Assembly: GCF_000621785.1 (NCBI RefSeq)
Contig: NZ_JHXI01000017.1
Coordinates: 1 to 64,000, forward strand
Reading direction: 5' to 3'
DNA from: Ruminococcus flavefaciens ND2009
Lineage (GTDB): Bacteria > Bacillota > Clostridia > Oscillospirales > Ruminococcaceae
DNA length: 64,000 nucleotides
Shown here: in pieces, positions 40,960 to 49,526 of the stretch
Numbering within the stretch: position 1 is the first letter of the stretch
Layout: each line of letters starts with the position of its first letter
Notes under the pieces: model-generated
What the model saw: the letters and a program-made list of their open reading frames with translations, nothing else
Database searches by the model: none
Told to the model about the DNA's origin: nothing
Program-made: the position numbers and the translations under genes

Positions 40960-41961
40960 ATGTATCTGAGCCGTGGACTGTACGTTTTCCCAAATAAAAA
41001 TACTATCAGGCGCTTTATGTACGATGGAGAGGAAGCAACCGAGCTGCCTGAGATAACATTTGAGCAGCAGCTGATAGACTTTCTTGAGATCGATCTGACG
41101 CCGTTCAACAGACTTCTTGACAAACTGAAAGCATATACCAGGGATAACACGACTCCTGATGAACTTTTGGGCGTATGCCGAGCTGTTGGATATGCCGCTG
41201 AGATCTTTTGTCAGGAAGAACCTGTGTACAGCTTTCTGCTATGTACAAAACTGTATGTTGACAGTTATGATATATCAAGTTATGAAGAGCTTTTTGAGCA
41301 TAAGGATCACGCTGTTGAAATGCTGCGAGATATGGTACACACTCAAAACATTTTCTTCACTATCGCAGATGCGTATTGCAGATTTGAAGGCACCCACGAG
41401 GAAAAGACTACTAAAGCATTCTTAGGCAGGGAAACTATTTTCAAGTGCCAATTTGAGCAAGTCATTGCTCATACAGATGTCGGCACGGAAATGTTTCAGA
41501 TGACAAGACCTAAGCTGCCATACAGCAGAGGTTACCGTTTTGACAACCTGCCTGACTATATTTGGTACATCTTCCTGCACGCAATGGAATATGATACGAG
41601 TTTCAGTCAGTGCGACTACTGCGGTCATTTTTTCAAGCCCAAGACAAAGAAAAAGACCCGATACTGTGATCGGGTCAGGACTGAGGACGGACGCACCTGT
41701 AAGCAGATAGGTCCGCAGCAGATATATAAATTCAGACTTCAGCACAGCGAGCTGCTGGCTGATTATGACAGAGCTATAAATCGCAATTACCGGCGAGTGG
41801 AGCGGTACGAACTAAAGCTCAGAGACGAAAAGCAGGGCAAGGACTTGTCCTATAACGACTATGCTGACTGGCTCAGGGAACTGCATACTGCTAAAGTAGC
41901 GTTCATGTCAGGTGAGTTGTCGGAGGAGGAGTTCAGGAATGCTATTCATCGTCTTAACTAA
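40960..41961 (+). CDS. DUF6076-like protein with C-terminal zinc finger
   Basis: A 333-residue protein from MYLSRGLYVFP, start fixed by TTTGGAGG nine bases upstream and a TATAAT before that. The open frame extends further upstream through non-coding DNA. Near residue 215 CDYCGHFFKPKTKKKTRYCD and a later CKQIG make a four-cysteine zinc finger, followed by a basic helical tail. This layout matches DUF6076 proteins of Firmicutes elements. A DNA-binding or regulatory role is likely but unproven. Confidence 0.65.
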   Translation: MYLSRGLYVFPNKNTIRRFMYDGEEATELPEITFEQQLIDFLEIDLTPFNRLLDKLKAYTRDNTTPDELLGVCRAVGYAAEIFCQEEPVYSFLLCTKLYVDSYDISSYEELFEHKDHAVEMLRDMVHTQNIFFTIADAYCRFEGTHEEKTTKAFLGRETIFKCQFEQVIAHTDVGTEMFQMTRPKLPYSRGYRFDNLPDYIWYIFLHAMEYDTSFSQCDYCGHFFKPKTKKKTRYCDRVRTEDGRTCKQIGPQQIYKFRLQHSELLADYDRAINRNYRRVERYELKLRDEKQGKDLSYNDYADWLRELHTAKVAFMSGELSEEEFRNAIHRLN

Positions 41962-42214
41962 AGGGACAAATTATACTATTTTAAATTGCCCGTATCAGAT
42001 ATTGCTGATATACTAATGGTGACAATAAACGCCGCGAGCAAGATTATAAATAGGGTTCTCAAAAATTTATGTGAGCATAATCGGAACTTCAAAATAAAGT
42101 ATTGGATAAACGCTTATATATTTTTATTCGAAGATGAAAACACGTGATTTCAAACTATCTTGGATACAACGCTAGTTTTCCCTATGCTCTTTTCTTCCCA
42201 TTAGATTTTAAGGG

Positions 42215-42243
42215 TTGAATTTCAAGAATTAATGTGTTATAAT
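42215..42243 (+). promoter_or_regulatory. promoter of the dockerin-toxin gene
   Basis: TTGAAT (42215-42220), 17 bases, TATAAT (42238-42243), 93 bases before the start. The preceding AT-rich stretch 41962-42214 holds nothing else recognisable. ATAAGGAGAG is the ribosome site. Confidence 0.75.
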
Positions 42244-42335
42244 CTGTGTATTGAGTGTAGAAATGTTTGATATGATGGGGAATGACCGAATCATCCTAAT
42301 ACACTAATAATTATACTTTATAAGGAGAGTTTATC

Positions 42336-45300
42336 ATGCGATCAGTTTTATTAAGAACTATTTCATTTATTACCACCATTGCTTTTTCGCTTTTGTGCGC
42401 TACAACAAATATGGAAGGCATTATTCAATCAAAATCTGCCAAAGCCGTAGATGCGGAAGTTATATTAGGTGACTTGGATGGCGATTGCATAGTCAATACT
42501 TTTGATATGGTTCTGCTCCGCCAAATTGTTGGATACGACAAACCTTATGATAGAGCTGGAGACTTGGATGGTAACGGAAGGATTGACTATTATGACTTAT
42601 ACTTGTTAAATCAGTTTCTTCTTGGAGCGATTAAGCAATTTCCTGGTAGCACATACGATGATATAATTTCCCAAGATAGAACAGTGCTTGATGGTGCACA
42701 GACAGAACTTTCCCTAACACAAGAAATGGCGGACATAACTGAAAGCTTAGCAACTCCAGTTAATATTTACAATTACATTTCAAATAGTATTAATTTCGAA
42801 TTCTATCCTGATTCTAGAAAAGGTGCAATTGGTACATTTGAGCAATACGGCGGCAATGATTATGATATTGCTAGTTTGTTCATAGCTATGCTTAAGCATT
42901 TGAATTATGAGGCTTCATATATAAATGGCACTATTGAGTTGACAGAACAGCAGGCTATTAATTATACTGGGGCAAAAGATATAGATTCGGCATTAAATAT
43001 TATCAGACTGAGAGATCCGGAAGCTTCATATAATCAGCAGTTAAATACTACATCATTTAATCATGTTTGGGTGAAACTGATTTATGATTCAAATGAATTC
43101 TACCTTGATCCAAGTTTCAAGGAATATGTGTCTGTTGATTCGATATTTAATGAATATGATAGTAATCTTGACGATTGGGTTGCGGATGCCGATTATTTTA
43201 AGTACTCAATGAAGAAAAACTATAAAAGTGAGTCGAATGTAAAATCGGGATATCTCACTAATCGAAAAATAAAACTTATTGAAAACAATGCACTTCCTAC
43301 TGAATTGCCTTATGAAACTACTATTGAAACAGAATTTGATAATGTGGCATCGGATGATTCAGATAAGATATCCTTTTATTTCGATGGAGAGTTCCATGAG
43401 TTTAGAAGTGCAGAATTGTATAACAGAAGGATAACAATAGAATATGCTGTAAACGAAGACGAGAACGAAGGATATGATATACATCCTAATAATGTATATG
43501 GGTTGATTAATAGTGGCTGGTCAAATCGTGTCAATTTGCATCCAATATTAAAAATAGATGGAGAGGCATATTTTGAAGGTGGTGGAGCTAATGTTGGCTC
43601 ATACCAAACAACTACTGTAAAGCTACATACAAATAATCAGGATTATATTTTTACCAAAGAAATGTGTGTAGGCTCAATATACTCCATTGTATTCGATTAT
43701 CAAAATATTGCGGCATATAAGACGTCTACCTCTATAAATAATGTGTATTCTTTAAACGATTCAATAAGTAAAAGTAATTTGTATTCGGATGAATACATAG
43801 GCAAGATTTTAGAGCTTGTGGGATATAATTATTTTACACAATTAGATATTGCAACGCATTCTATAGCCGAAGAAACCGATACATATTATTCTCATAATTT
43901 AAGCGTATCATTTTTCGGATATGAACCAGAAATAACTGAAAAGACCTCAATGGGAGTATCCATGGAGTACAGCATTCAACAGTCCGGCAATTTTGTGATT
44001 GACGTTATAGGAAATACTTATAGTTGTTCTGCAAAGGACTCGAATAATAACAACGAACTAATTTTCAAGTCGTCATCGGGAATGATGTCATCATATATAG
44101 AAAGTAATGTGCTCAAGGAGCTTTTTGATGTTGATAGCGTATCAACTATGGAAGTTATCAAATATGCTGAGAATAATGATATAGATATCTATACTCTATA
44201 TAACGGAAGCGAACATAATCTTTCAGAGTTTAATGTAAATGCAAATGCAAATAAAATAATTGACGAAGCAATAAATGCTGGATATATCGTAACTGTACCG
44301 CAAAAGGATATTACAATTAATAGTTGGACAGGTTCTGGGTATATAATGTATGATCCTTATAGTGGATACTCTGTCTATATGCTTTCTAAAAATGTGGGAA
44401 CTTCGGGAGGAGCGACAACAACCGGAATATCGTTTGATCAAATAATTGCCATGGTTGCGACAAGTTTGGATTTAGCAATTTCTGCAGCCGCATTTTATAG
44501 CATAGTGAATGCGTATGTAATGCTGTCGGCAGTAACATTACCTATGTTTATTTTAGCGGCAGCCGCTACATATGCACTTGTTACCGCTGTGTTCAATTAT
44601 GTTTATACTTTGGCTATTGTAAATGAGGCTTGCAATGGTGATGCTGCTTGTCAAGAATATCTACAAGACGAACGAGCATGGTATCTTTTGGATATTGGAT
44701 TAGTTGCATCTTGCGCTGCTTTGACAAAGTATGGCGGAAATATATATAATTACTTCAAAAACAAAATTGTTGTTAGCGAACTGTCTCCGGAAGTCGCAAG
44801 GGATAGTCTGAATTACGTTGATGATGCCTATGATATAGTACATTCAAGTGAACGAATGTTAAATAGCGGTCTTAGCAAAGAAACTGTTTCACAGGCTGTT
44901 AAGTATGGCGATGACTACGTTCATGGCTTGGAATCAATAACGAAACAAAATCCAGAAATAATTGAAATATTGAATTCTGCTTCAGATAAAGACAAGGCTG
45001 TATATCATTTATTGGAATTCGGTGATGATGCGGTTGCGGATTATATGGAAGTCGGTTCAGACGGAATAGATATGTTACTTGATAACATGTCGAAAATGCC
45101 TGATGATATGACAAATGTTTGGGGGCTTCGTTCCACAGTGCGCGGAAAATATATAGAGAGGGCTGCTGCTGCAACAGAGTATAAAACTTGGTTTTATATT
45201 GGAGACGAGAGTAATGGATATTATCCTGTAATTGATTTTCAAAAGGATACTACTATTGTAAGTTTTAAAACAATGAATCCTTCGTCATACTCTGAAACAG

Positions 45301-45494
45301 CGAGAATTAGTAAAATTAATAAGTACGCGGAAGCATTAGGAGAATTTGTTCAATATCATGGTGACGATTTATGTAATAATAAAATATTAGATATTCGTGT
45401 ACCTCCTGGAACATCTAATATGATTGATACAGAGGCTATCAAATCAATTGCAGATGAAAATGGAATCCAAATTAAGATAGGAGAATTTGAATGA
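42336..45494 (+). CDS. secreted dockerin protein with polymorphic-toxin architecture
   Basis: A 1052-residue protein. Signal peptide about 1-38. Type I dockerin about 44-98: two EF-hand-like repeats, GDLDGDCIVNTFDMVLLRQ and GDLDGNGRIDYYDLYLLNQ, with all calcium positions filled. A transglutaminase-like domain spans about 130-270 (GGNDYDIASLFIAMLKH, FNHVWVKLIY, YLDPSFKEY); the catalytic cysteine position holds N-D. A long unrecognised middle follows, then hydrophobic helices about 697-780. The C-terminal ~125 residues carry RGKYIERAA, PVIDF (near 965) and IVSFKT (near 975), resembling PD-(D/E)XK nuclease toxin tips. AT-rich. An immunity candidate overlaps its stop by four bases. Confidence 0.75.
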   Translation: MRSVLLRTISFITTIAFSLLCATTNMEGIIQSKSAKAVDAEVILGDLDGDCIVNTFDMVLLRQIVGYDKPYDRAGDLDGNGRIDYYDLYLLNQFLLGAIKQFPGSTYDDIISQDRTVLDGAQTELSLTQEMADITESLATPVNIYNYISNSINFEFYPDSRKGAIGTFEQYGGNDYDIASLFIAMLKHLNYEASYINGTIELTEQQAINYTGAKDIDSALNIIRLRDPEASYNQQLNTTSFNHVWVKLIYDSNEFYLDPSFKEYVSVDSIFNEYDSNLDDWVADADYFKYSMKKNYKSESNVKSGYLTNRKIKLIENNALPTELPYETTIETEFDNVASDDSDKISFYFDGEFHEFRSAELYNRRITIEYAVNEDENEGYDIHPNNVYGLINSGWSNRVNLHPILKIDGEAYFEGGGANVGSYQTTTVKLHTNNQDYIFTKEMCVGSIYSIVFDYQNIAAYKTSTSINNVYSLNDSISKSNLYSDEYIGKILELVGYNYFTQLDIATHSIAEETDTYYSHNLSVSFFGYEPEITEKTSMGVSMEYSIQQSGNFVIDVIGNTYSCSAKDSNNNNELIFKSSSGMMSSYIESNVLKELFDVDSVSTMEVIKYAENNDIDIYTLYNGSEHNLSEFNVNANANKIIDEAINAGYIVTVPQKDITINSWTGSGYIMYDPYSGYSVYMLSKNVGTSGGATTTGISFDQIIAMVATSLDLAISAAAFYSIVNAYVMLSAVTLPMFILAAAATYALVTAVFNYVYTLAIVNEACNGDAACQEYLQDERAWYLLDIGLVASCAALTKYGGNIYNYFKNKIVVSELSPEVARDSLNYVDDAYDIVHSSERMLNSGLSKETVSQAVKYGDDYVHGLESITKQNPEIIEILNSASDKDKAVYHLLEFGDDAVADYMEVGSDGIDMLLDNMSKMPDDMTNVWGLRSTVRGKYIERAAAATEYKTWFYIGDESNGYYPVIDFQKDTTIVSFKTMNPSSYSETARISKINKYAEALGEFVQYHGDDLCNNKILDIRVPPGTSNMIDTEAIKSIADENGIQIKIGEFE

Positions 45495-46462
45495 ACGTAA
45501 ATGGAATAGCTTTTGAATTATCGATGCATTATGATGAAACAGTGCATGGTTTTATTGAAGATGTAATAGATAATCTGCCTTTTCAATTAAAGAAAATGAG
45601 TCCGGCAACTCTGCATAAGAAAACAAATTATAATAAAGCTACATATTATGATTATTTATACAGTTCTTTTGAGAAAAGAATACGTTTTTCAGCCCCCCTT
45701 TCACAAGACTTTAATAATACATTTATGCTGAGATATGATGATATATCGAATGTTATTACTATTATGATGCATTCAAAAGATTGTATAGATGAATCTGAGT
45801 TTCTCAATAAGTTGAACGATTTATTGAACGGCACTAAGATAATCAATGCGACTTTTCGTGACCGTTTAGACGGCCTTTTGAGTGGTTCAAATGATATATC
45901 ATTTTATGAAAAAATGGGCATAGATGCTTCCAAACTAAAAAAAGTAATTAATCTGCCTTTTAAATATGAAGTATTAGATTTAGAACAATTCTCAAGGCAT
46001 AGACATGAATATGGCGGTATCGAATTTACAAGTACATACATAATGTGGTTTGGTAAGGATTTCTTCAAATTTGTTCCGCAGGAAACATTGACATCGTTTA
46101 AGGAGTGTGTTTCAAATGAAACGTTTGAAAATGGAACGGTCAGGATTCAGTTGTATGAGAATATAAACGATTTCAATACCGAAGAAACTGATCGTCGCCA
46201 ATGGGCTTTCAGAAGGCACACAAATATTGATGAGGTCGCTGAACAATGGAATTTAGATTATCTTAAAATGGCTTCAAGCAACAAGTCAAGTGCGAATATG
46301 GAAATCGAAACAGGAAAATTTGAGCATGGCGGAGTCAAACTTGTAAAAATGTATCTTGATTCCGAGAACAGACCGGCACCGAAAAAGTTAGCTTATAAAA
46401 TGAAGTGCATTGAGTATGATTCGGCAGGAAAAGTAATAAGTGAGTACGAAATAACTATGTGA
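45491..46462 (+). CDS. candidate immunity protein for the dockerin toxin
   Basis: A 323-residue soluble protein without signal peptide or membrane helix. ATG overlaps the toxin stop by four bases (ATGA), so the two are made together. No family recognised; acidic, with mixed helix and strand, and a C-terminal beta-rich part (GVKLVKMYLDSENRPAPKKL). Immunity function is inferred from position, lack of export signal and the toxin-like neighbour. It is larger than most immunity proteins. Followed by a strong terminator. Confidence 0.55.
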   Translation: MNVNGIAFELSMHYDETVHGFIEDVIDNLPFQLKKMSPATLHKKTNYNKATYYDYLYSSFEKRIRFSAPLSQDFNNTFMLRYDDISNVITIMMHSKDCIDESEFLNKLNDLLNGTKIINATFRDRLDGLLSGSNDISFYEKMGIDASKLKKVINLPFKYEVLDLEQFSRHRHEYGGIEFTSTYIMWFGKDFFKFVPQETLTSFKECVSNETFENGTVRIQLYENINDFNTEETDRRQWAFRRHTNIDEVAEQWNLDYLKMASSNKSSANMEIETGKFEHGGVKLVKMYLDSENRPAPKKLAYKMKCIEYDSAGKVISEYEITM

Positions 46463-46473
46463 TATTGGAAAAA

Positions 46474-46518
46474 AGCAGTGGATACAATCTTAAAATAATG
46501 TATCCACTGCTATCTTTT
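46474..46518 (+). terminator. terminator of the toxin-immunity unit
   Basis: Thirteen-base perfect stem AGCAGTGGATACA/TGTATCCACTGCT with a 12-base loop, followed by ATCTTTTC. Confidence 0.88.
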
Positions 46519-46559
46519 CATAGAACATTAACTTTATATTTGGAGGACAATGCGCCACT

Positions 46560-46584
46560 TTTGGCACTTGTTTGGCACTTATTA
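46560..46584. other. integrase arm-type site, right
   Basis: Exact copy of the 25 bases at 34833-34857 (TTTGGCACTTG, TTTGGCACTTATTA), 114 bases inside the right att. Confidence 0.7.
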
Positions 46585-46697
46585 GTACTAAAAATCGTCT
46601 GAAATCGCTTGAAGTTACTATAAATGAAGCTTCAAAATTCCGCGAAATACAGCCATTTTCGTATTTTACTAAAGACTACTAAAAGGCACGGGATTAA

Positions 46698-46722
46698 TTC
46701 AATTCCCGTACGGGTCACCATT
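46698..46722 (+). other. attR of element 1 and probable left att of element 2
   Basis: Starts TTCAATTCCCGTACGGGTCA and ends CCATT. The bases before it (GGATTAA) do not continue the tRNA, so it is a partial copy made by integration. The integrase gene of a second element lies directly beyond it in the same arrangement as at attL. Confidence 0.85.
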
Positions 46723-46731
46723 AATTGGTTA

Positions 46732-46776
46732 CTGCAAATGGCTGATTTAAGCCATTTGCAGTTTTTTATTATTTTA
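46732..46776 (+). terminator. terminator downstream of the second att copy
   Basis: Stem CTGCAAATGGCT/AGCCATTTGCAG with a seven-base loop followed by TTTTTTATTATTTT. Occupies the position that the terminator at 34779 has behind the intact tRNA. Confidence 0.8.
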
Positions 46777-46790
46777 ACCAACTACCCGTA

Positions 46791-46820
46791 ACCACTTACT
46801 GACCACTTATTACCACTTTT
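46791..46820. other. putative arm-type site of integrase 2
   Basis: Three ACCACTT words at 46791, 46802 and 46812. They correspond in place to the GGCACTT tandem of element 1 but differ at one base of the core word, so the two integrases may recognise different arms. Confidence 0.5.
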
Positions 46821-46865
46821 AACTATTTTCAGGTGTGCCGCAGAGTTCTGGCTCTGCGGTCATTT

Positions 46866-48095
46866 TTATGTCCCGAACTGCTCACCGCCGCGGTTCTGAA
46901 CGTCATATTTCACGCACTCCGCAGGCTGATGAGCGAACTTCAGAGCGTTGGTGATGGCCTCGCAGTTGCGAGCCCTCGCCTCCTGGAACATATGGGAATA
47001 CAGGTTCAGAGTTGTTCCTACGACGCTGTGGCCCATATCAGCCGAGACCGCAACCACGTCCACTCCCTCGAATATAAGCAGACTCGCGTGCAGGTGACGC
47101 AGGGAGTGGATATTTTTGAAGGGCACTCCCACACGTCCGCAGTAGCCCTTCAGCCACTCAAACGGTGTCTGCGGATTCATAGGCTCGCCGTTCCACTTAG
47201 TAAACAGTCTGTCGTTCTCCACCCACTTTGTCCCGAGCCGTCGTGCCTCGATAGTCTGCTCCGTTTTGAACCGCCTCAGCAGGTCCATTATTATCTCGGG
47301 CATTTTCGATACACGCTTGGAGCTCCGCGTCTTGGTGGTGTCCGTGTATATTCCCTTCTCTGCGGTGTACTGCGAGGTTCGTCTGACGTGGATGAGGTCA
47401 TTTTCAAAGTCGATGTCCTTCCATTCCAGTCCCAGCATTTCGCTTCGACGGAATCCGCTGTATATCGCAAGCATGAGGTAGAGCTGATACTTCATCGGCT
47501 CGTTGTCCAGATTGGCGAACAGCGTCCGCACCTCGTCCAGAGTGAATATCTCCTTTTCGAGCTGCTCCTGCTTTGGCACGAACACTCGCCTGCACGGATT
47601 GTCGCTCAGCATACCCATTCGTATCGCGTATGTAAACACGTCGCTGATGAAGCTCAGGTGGTGGACCGCTGTCTTGCGCGAGAGCGGTTTGCCTGTGGTC
47701 TCATTCCTGCCATTTATCATCATGTCTGTGATGAAACGCTGAATGTCGCGCGCAGTCAACTTGTCCATGCGCTTGTGTCCCAGTGCAGGATAGACACGCT
47801 TGGTGAGCTGTTTCATTCGGGCGTAGGAAGTCGGTCTGAGATTAATTTTCGCGTACTCCTCGAACCACTGCTCAGCAAATCTCTGGAACTTTATCGCTGA
47901 AGTGATCTGTCCCCTCATGCACTCTTCCTCAAACAGCACCGCCATTTTGTTGACTTCCCTCTCTATCTGCCGCGGAGTCATTCCGGGCTCGGGATAGTAG
48001 CTCCTGTACTGGTTGTGCTGTTTGCCGTCGACTCCGTAGCCGCAGGAGACTCTTATTTCATACGAACCGTTTTTTCTTTTTCTGATAGCCGCCAT
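46866..48095 (-). CDS. tyrosine recombinase (integrase) of element 2
   Basis: A 409-residue paralogue of the element-1 integrase, colinear from MAAIRKRKNGSYEIRVSCGYG to LNLYSHMFQEARARNC. Catalytic R in SGFRRSEMLGL, HSLRHLHAS, GHSVVGTT and the Y in LYSHMF are all present, so it should be active. Codon choice differs from its paralogue (more C/G at third positions), showing they diverged before meeting at this tRNA. GGAGG lies 13 bases upstream of the ATG. Confidence 0.95.
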   Translation of the reverse strand: MAAIRKRKNGSYEIRVSCGYGVDGKQHNQYRSYYPEPGMTPRQIEREVNKMAVLFEEECMRGQITSAIKFQRFAEQWFEEYAKINLRPTSYARMKQLTKRVYPALGHKRMDKLTARDIQRFITDMMINGRNETTGKPLSRKTAVHHLSFISDVFTYAIRMGMLSDNPCRRVFVPKQEQLEKEIFTLDEVRTLFANLDNEPMKYQLYLMLAIYSGFRRSEMLGLEWKDIDFENDLIHVRRTSQYTAEKGIYTDTTKTRSSKRVSKMPEIIMDLLRRFKTEQTIEARRLGTKWVENDRLFTKWNGEPMNPQTPFEWLKGYCGRVGVPFKNIHSLRHLHASLLIFEGVDVVAVSADMGHSVVGTTLNLYSHMFQEARARNCEAITNALKFAHQPAECVKYDVQNRGGEQFGT

Positions 48096-48198
48096 ATATA
48101 AAACCTCCGTTCAATAATACGGCGCGTTTCTACCAACAACATTCTACCACACCGTGGCAGAAAAGTCCAGCGGAAACACGCCTTTTCACACTATTTAT

Positions 48199-48390
48199 TT
48201 ACGCAGTCTCCCCACGCAGATACCTGAGGAACAAGTCCTTGTTGATGAGATATTTCTTGCCTGCCATGATGTGCGGCACCTGATCGTTTATGCACATCTG
48301 ACGCACACGGTACTCTGTCAGCCCCTCCACAAGAGCCGCCGCCTCCTTTATGGTCAGCATAACTATTCTTTCCTCGTTGTTTTCACCCAT
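48199..48390 (-). CDS. excisionase-like protein of element 2
   Basis: A 63-residue winged-helix protein nearly identical to 36288-36482 (differences mostly in the first ten residues: MGENNEERIVMLTIKEAAAL). Same distance to its integrase. Predicted to guide excision of element 2. Confidence 0.85.
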   Translation of the reverse strand: MGENNEERIVMLTIKEAAALVEGLTEYRVRQMCINDQVPHIMAGKKYLINKDLFLRYLRGETA

Positions 48391-48511
48391 TCTATTCTCC
48401 TTTCGCCGAACGTCAGTTGTTCTTACGAATGAATACTGCGGTCATTTTTATCACTCCCTTCAAAGGTCAAATGGGCACGGCGACAACCGTACCCATGCCA
48501 TTAAAATAATG

Positions 48512-48790
48512 CTATTTCAGGTTCTCGCTCCTGCCGAACATCACGTCTATAATAAGTTCGGCGCAGTCGCGGAAGCCTTGTATGTAGCTCTCCGCTACCA
48601 TTGTCTCGGACAGCATTCCCTGCATATCCGTTATTTCGTTCAGCAATTTTTTATCGTCAGCCGACAGACGTTTCTCCAGTGTGTCGCACATCTCAAGCAG
48701 CTCCAGACTTCCCTTTGCGTAGTCGGAATCCTGTCTCACGTCGTGCTGACACGGTATGACGTTTCCATAATACAGATCCTGCAACTTCAT
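48512..48790 (-). CDS. 92-residue element protein, copy 2 (DUF6809-like)
   Basis: Same length and start (MKLQDLYYGNVIPCQHDVRQ) as 36615-36893, with the same AGGAGGTGACC ribosome site. The C-terminal VAESYIQGFRDCAELIIDVM is unchanged except for one residue. The C-terminal 40 residues are the best conserved, so they probably carry the function, which is unknown. Confidence 0.75.
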   Translation of the reverse strand: MKLQDLYYGNVIPCQHDVRQDSDYAKGSLELLEMCDTLEKRLSADDKKLLNEITDMQGMLSETMVAESYIQGFRDCAELIIDVMFGRSENLK

Positions 48791-48908
48791 CACCGCGGTC
48801 ACCTCCTGACTAACAATCATACCACAGCTCTCAGACGAAATCCATTCACCAGACTGGACGAATGTCGGCTGTTGATACCGAGCAGAAGCACTACACAACA
48901 ATCAGCTT

Positions 48909-49382
48909 TTATTCTTCCTCACTGCGCTGATATCTGACAGCACTCTCGAAGTTTATGATACCGTTGATACGCCGCACCTCGTCTGTGACCATTTCGCGAA
49001 GTTTGAAAAGTGTGCTTTTTTCGATATCATTTATCGCCGCGAGCATATGTGTCTGCGCACCGACTTCAACAGCGAGCTTGAATATCGCACGGGACAACCT
49101 TTGCTCAGTTCCCATGATATATCCTTCAACGATATGCGCTATCTGAGGCGCAAGGTACTCGATAAGCTCAGGCTTGTTCTGCATAAGGTGCGCGCAGTAG
49201 AAGCGGATAGCCTTCTCCATAAACTCAGTTTTTGTACTGCAATTATCCGACTTGTAGAGACTTTCAACCGTTTTCATCGTCTCGGGATAAATGTAAAGCG
49301 GAAATCGTATTTTCGTAGCATAGACTCCTTCATAATTTGCCGAAGTATCGGCGTTCTTCTTGCTTTTTTCATTTTTTGACAT
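48909..49382 (-). CDS. ribbon-helix-helix-like element protein
   Basis: A 157-residue protein from MSKNEKSKKNADTS, start fixed by AGGAGG nine bases upstream (a longer frame reaches 49430). TKIRFPLYIYPETMKTVESL and STKTEFMEKAIRFYCAHLM form a ribbon-helix-helix-like domain, followed by a helical part with VEVGAQTHMLAAINDIEKST. It could be a replication, partition or mobilization accessory protein. No relaxase is beside it. Confidence 0.55.
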   Translation of the reverse strand: MSKNEKSKKNADTSANYEGVYATKIRFPLYIYPETMKTVESLYKSDNCSTKTEFMEKAIRFYCAHLMQNKPELIEYLAPQIAHIVEGYIMGTEQRLSRAIFKLAVEVGAQTHMLAAINDIEKSTLFKLREMVTDEVRRINGIINFESAVRYQRSEEE

Positions 49383-49526
49383 CAGCTTTTTCCTCCTGTT
49401 TTGATTTTGACTCCATTTGCTTATTCTCACAAACCGCGGAATATCGGCGGGCTTTGCCCGTCCGATGTGGAACGGCGGGCGCTTTGACGCCAGCCTTTAT
49501 CCTGCAACCAAAAAATCTCAGCGATT

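Larger units (their letters stand above)
34745..46722. mobile_element. integrative mobilizable element 1 in tRNA-Glu
   Basis: Twelve kilobases bounded by a perfect 25-base direct repeat (34745-34769 and 46698-46722) whose left copy is the 3' end of tRNA-Glu. Just inside each end lies an identical 25-base tandem arm site (34833-34857, 46560-46584). Contents: tyrosine integrase, excisionase, 92-residue conserved protein, MOBP relaxase with nested gene, MobC, probable oriT, RepA-like ATPase, a DUF6076-like protein, and a toxin-immunity cargo pair that is much richer in A+T. No type IV secretion genes, so it is mobilizable, not self-conjugative. Confidence 0.85.
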
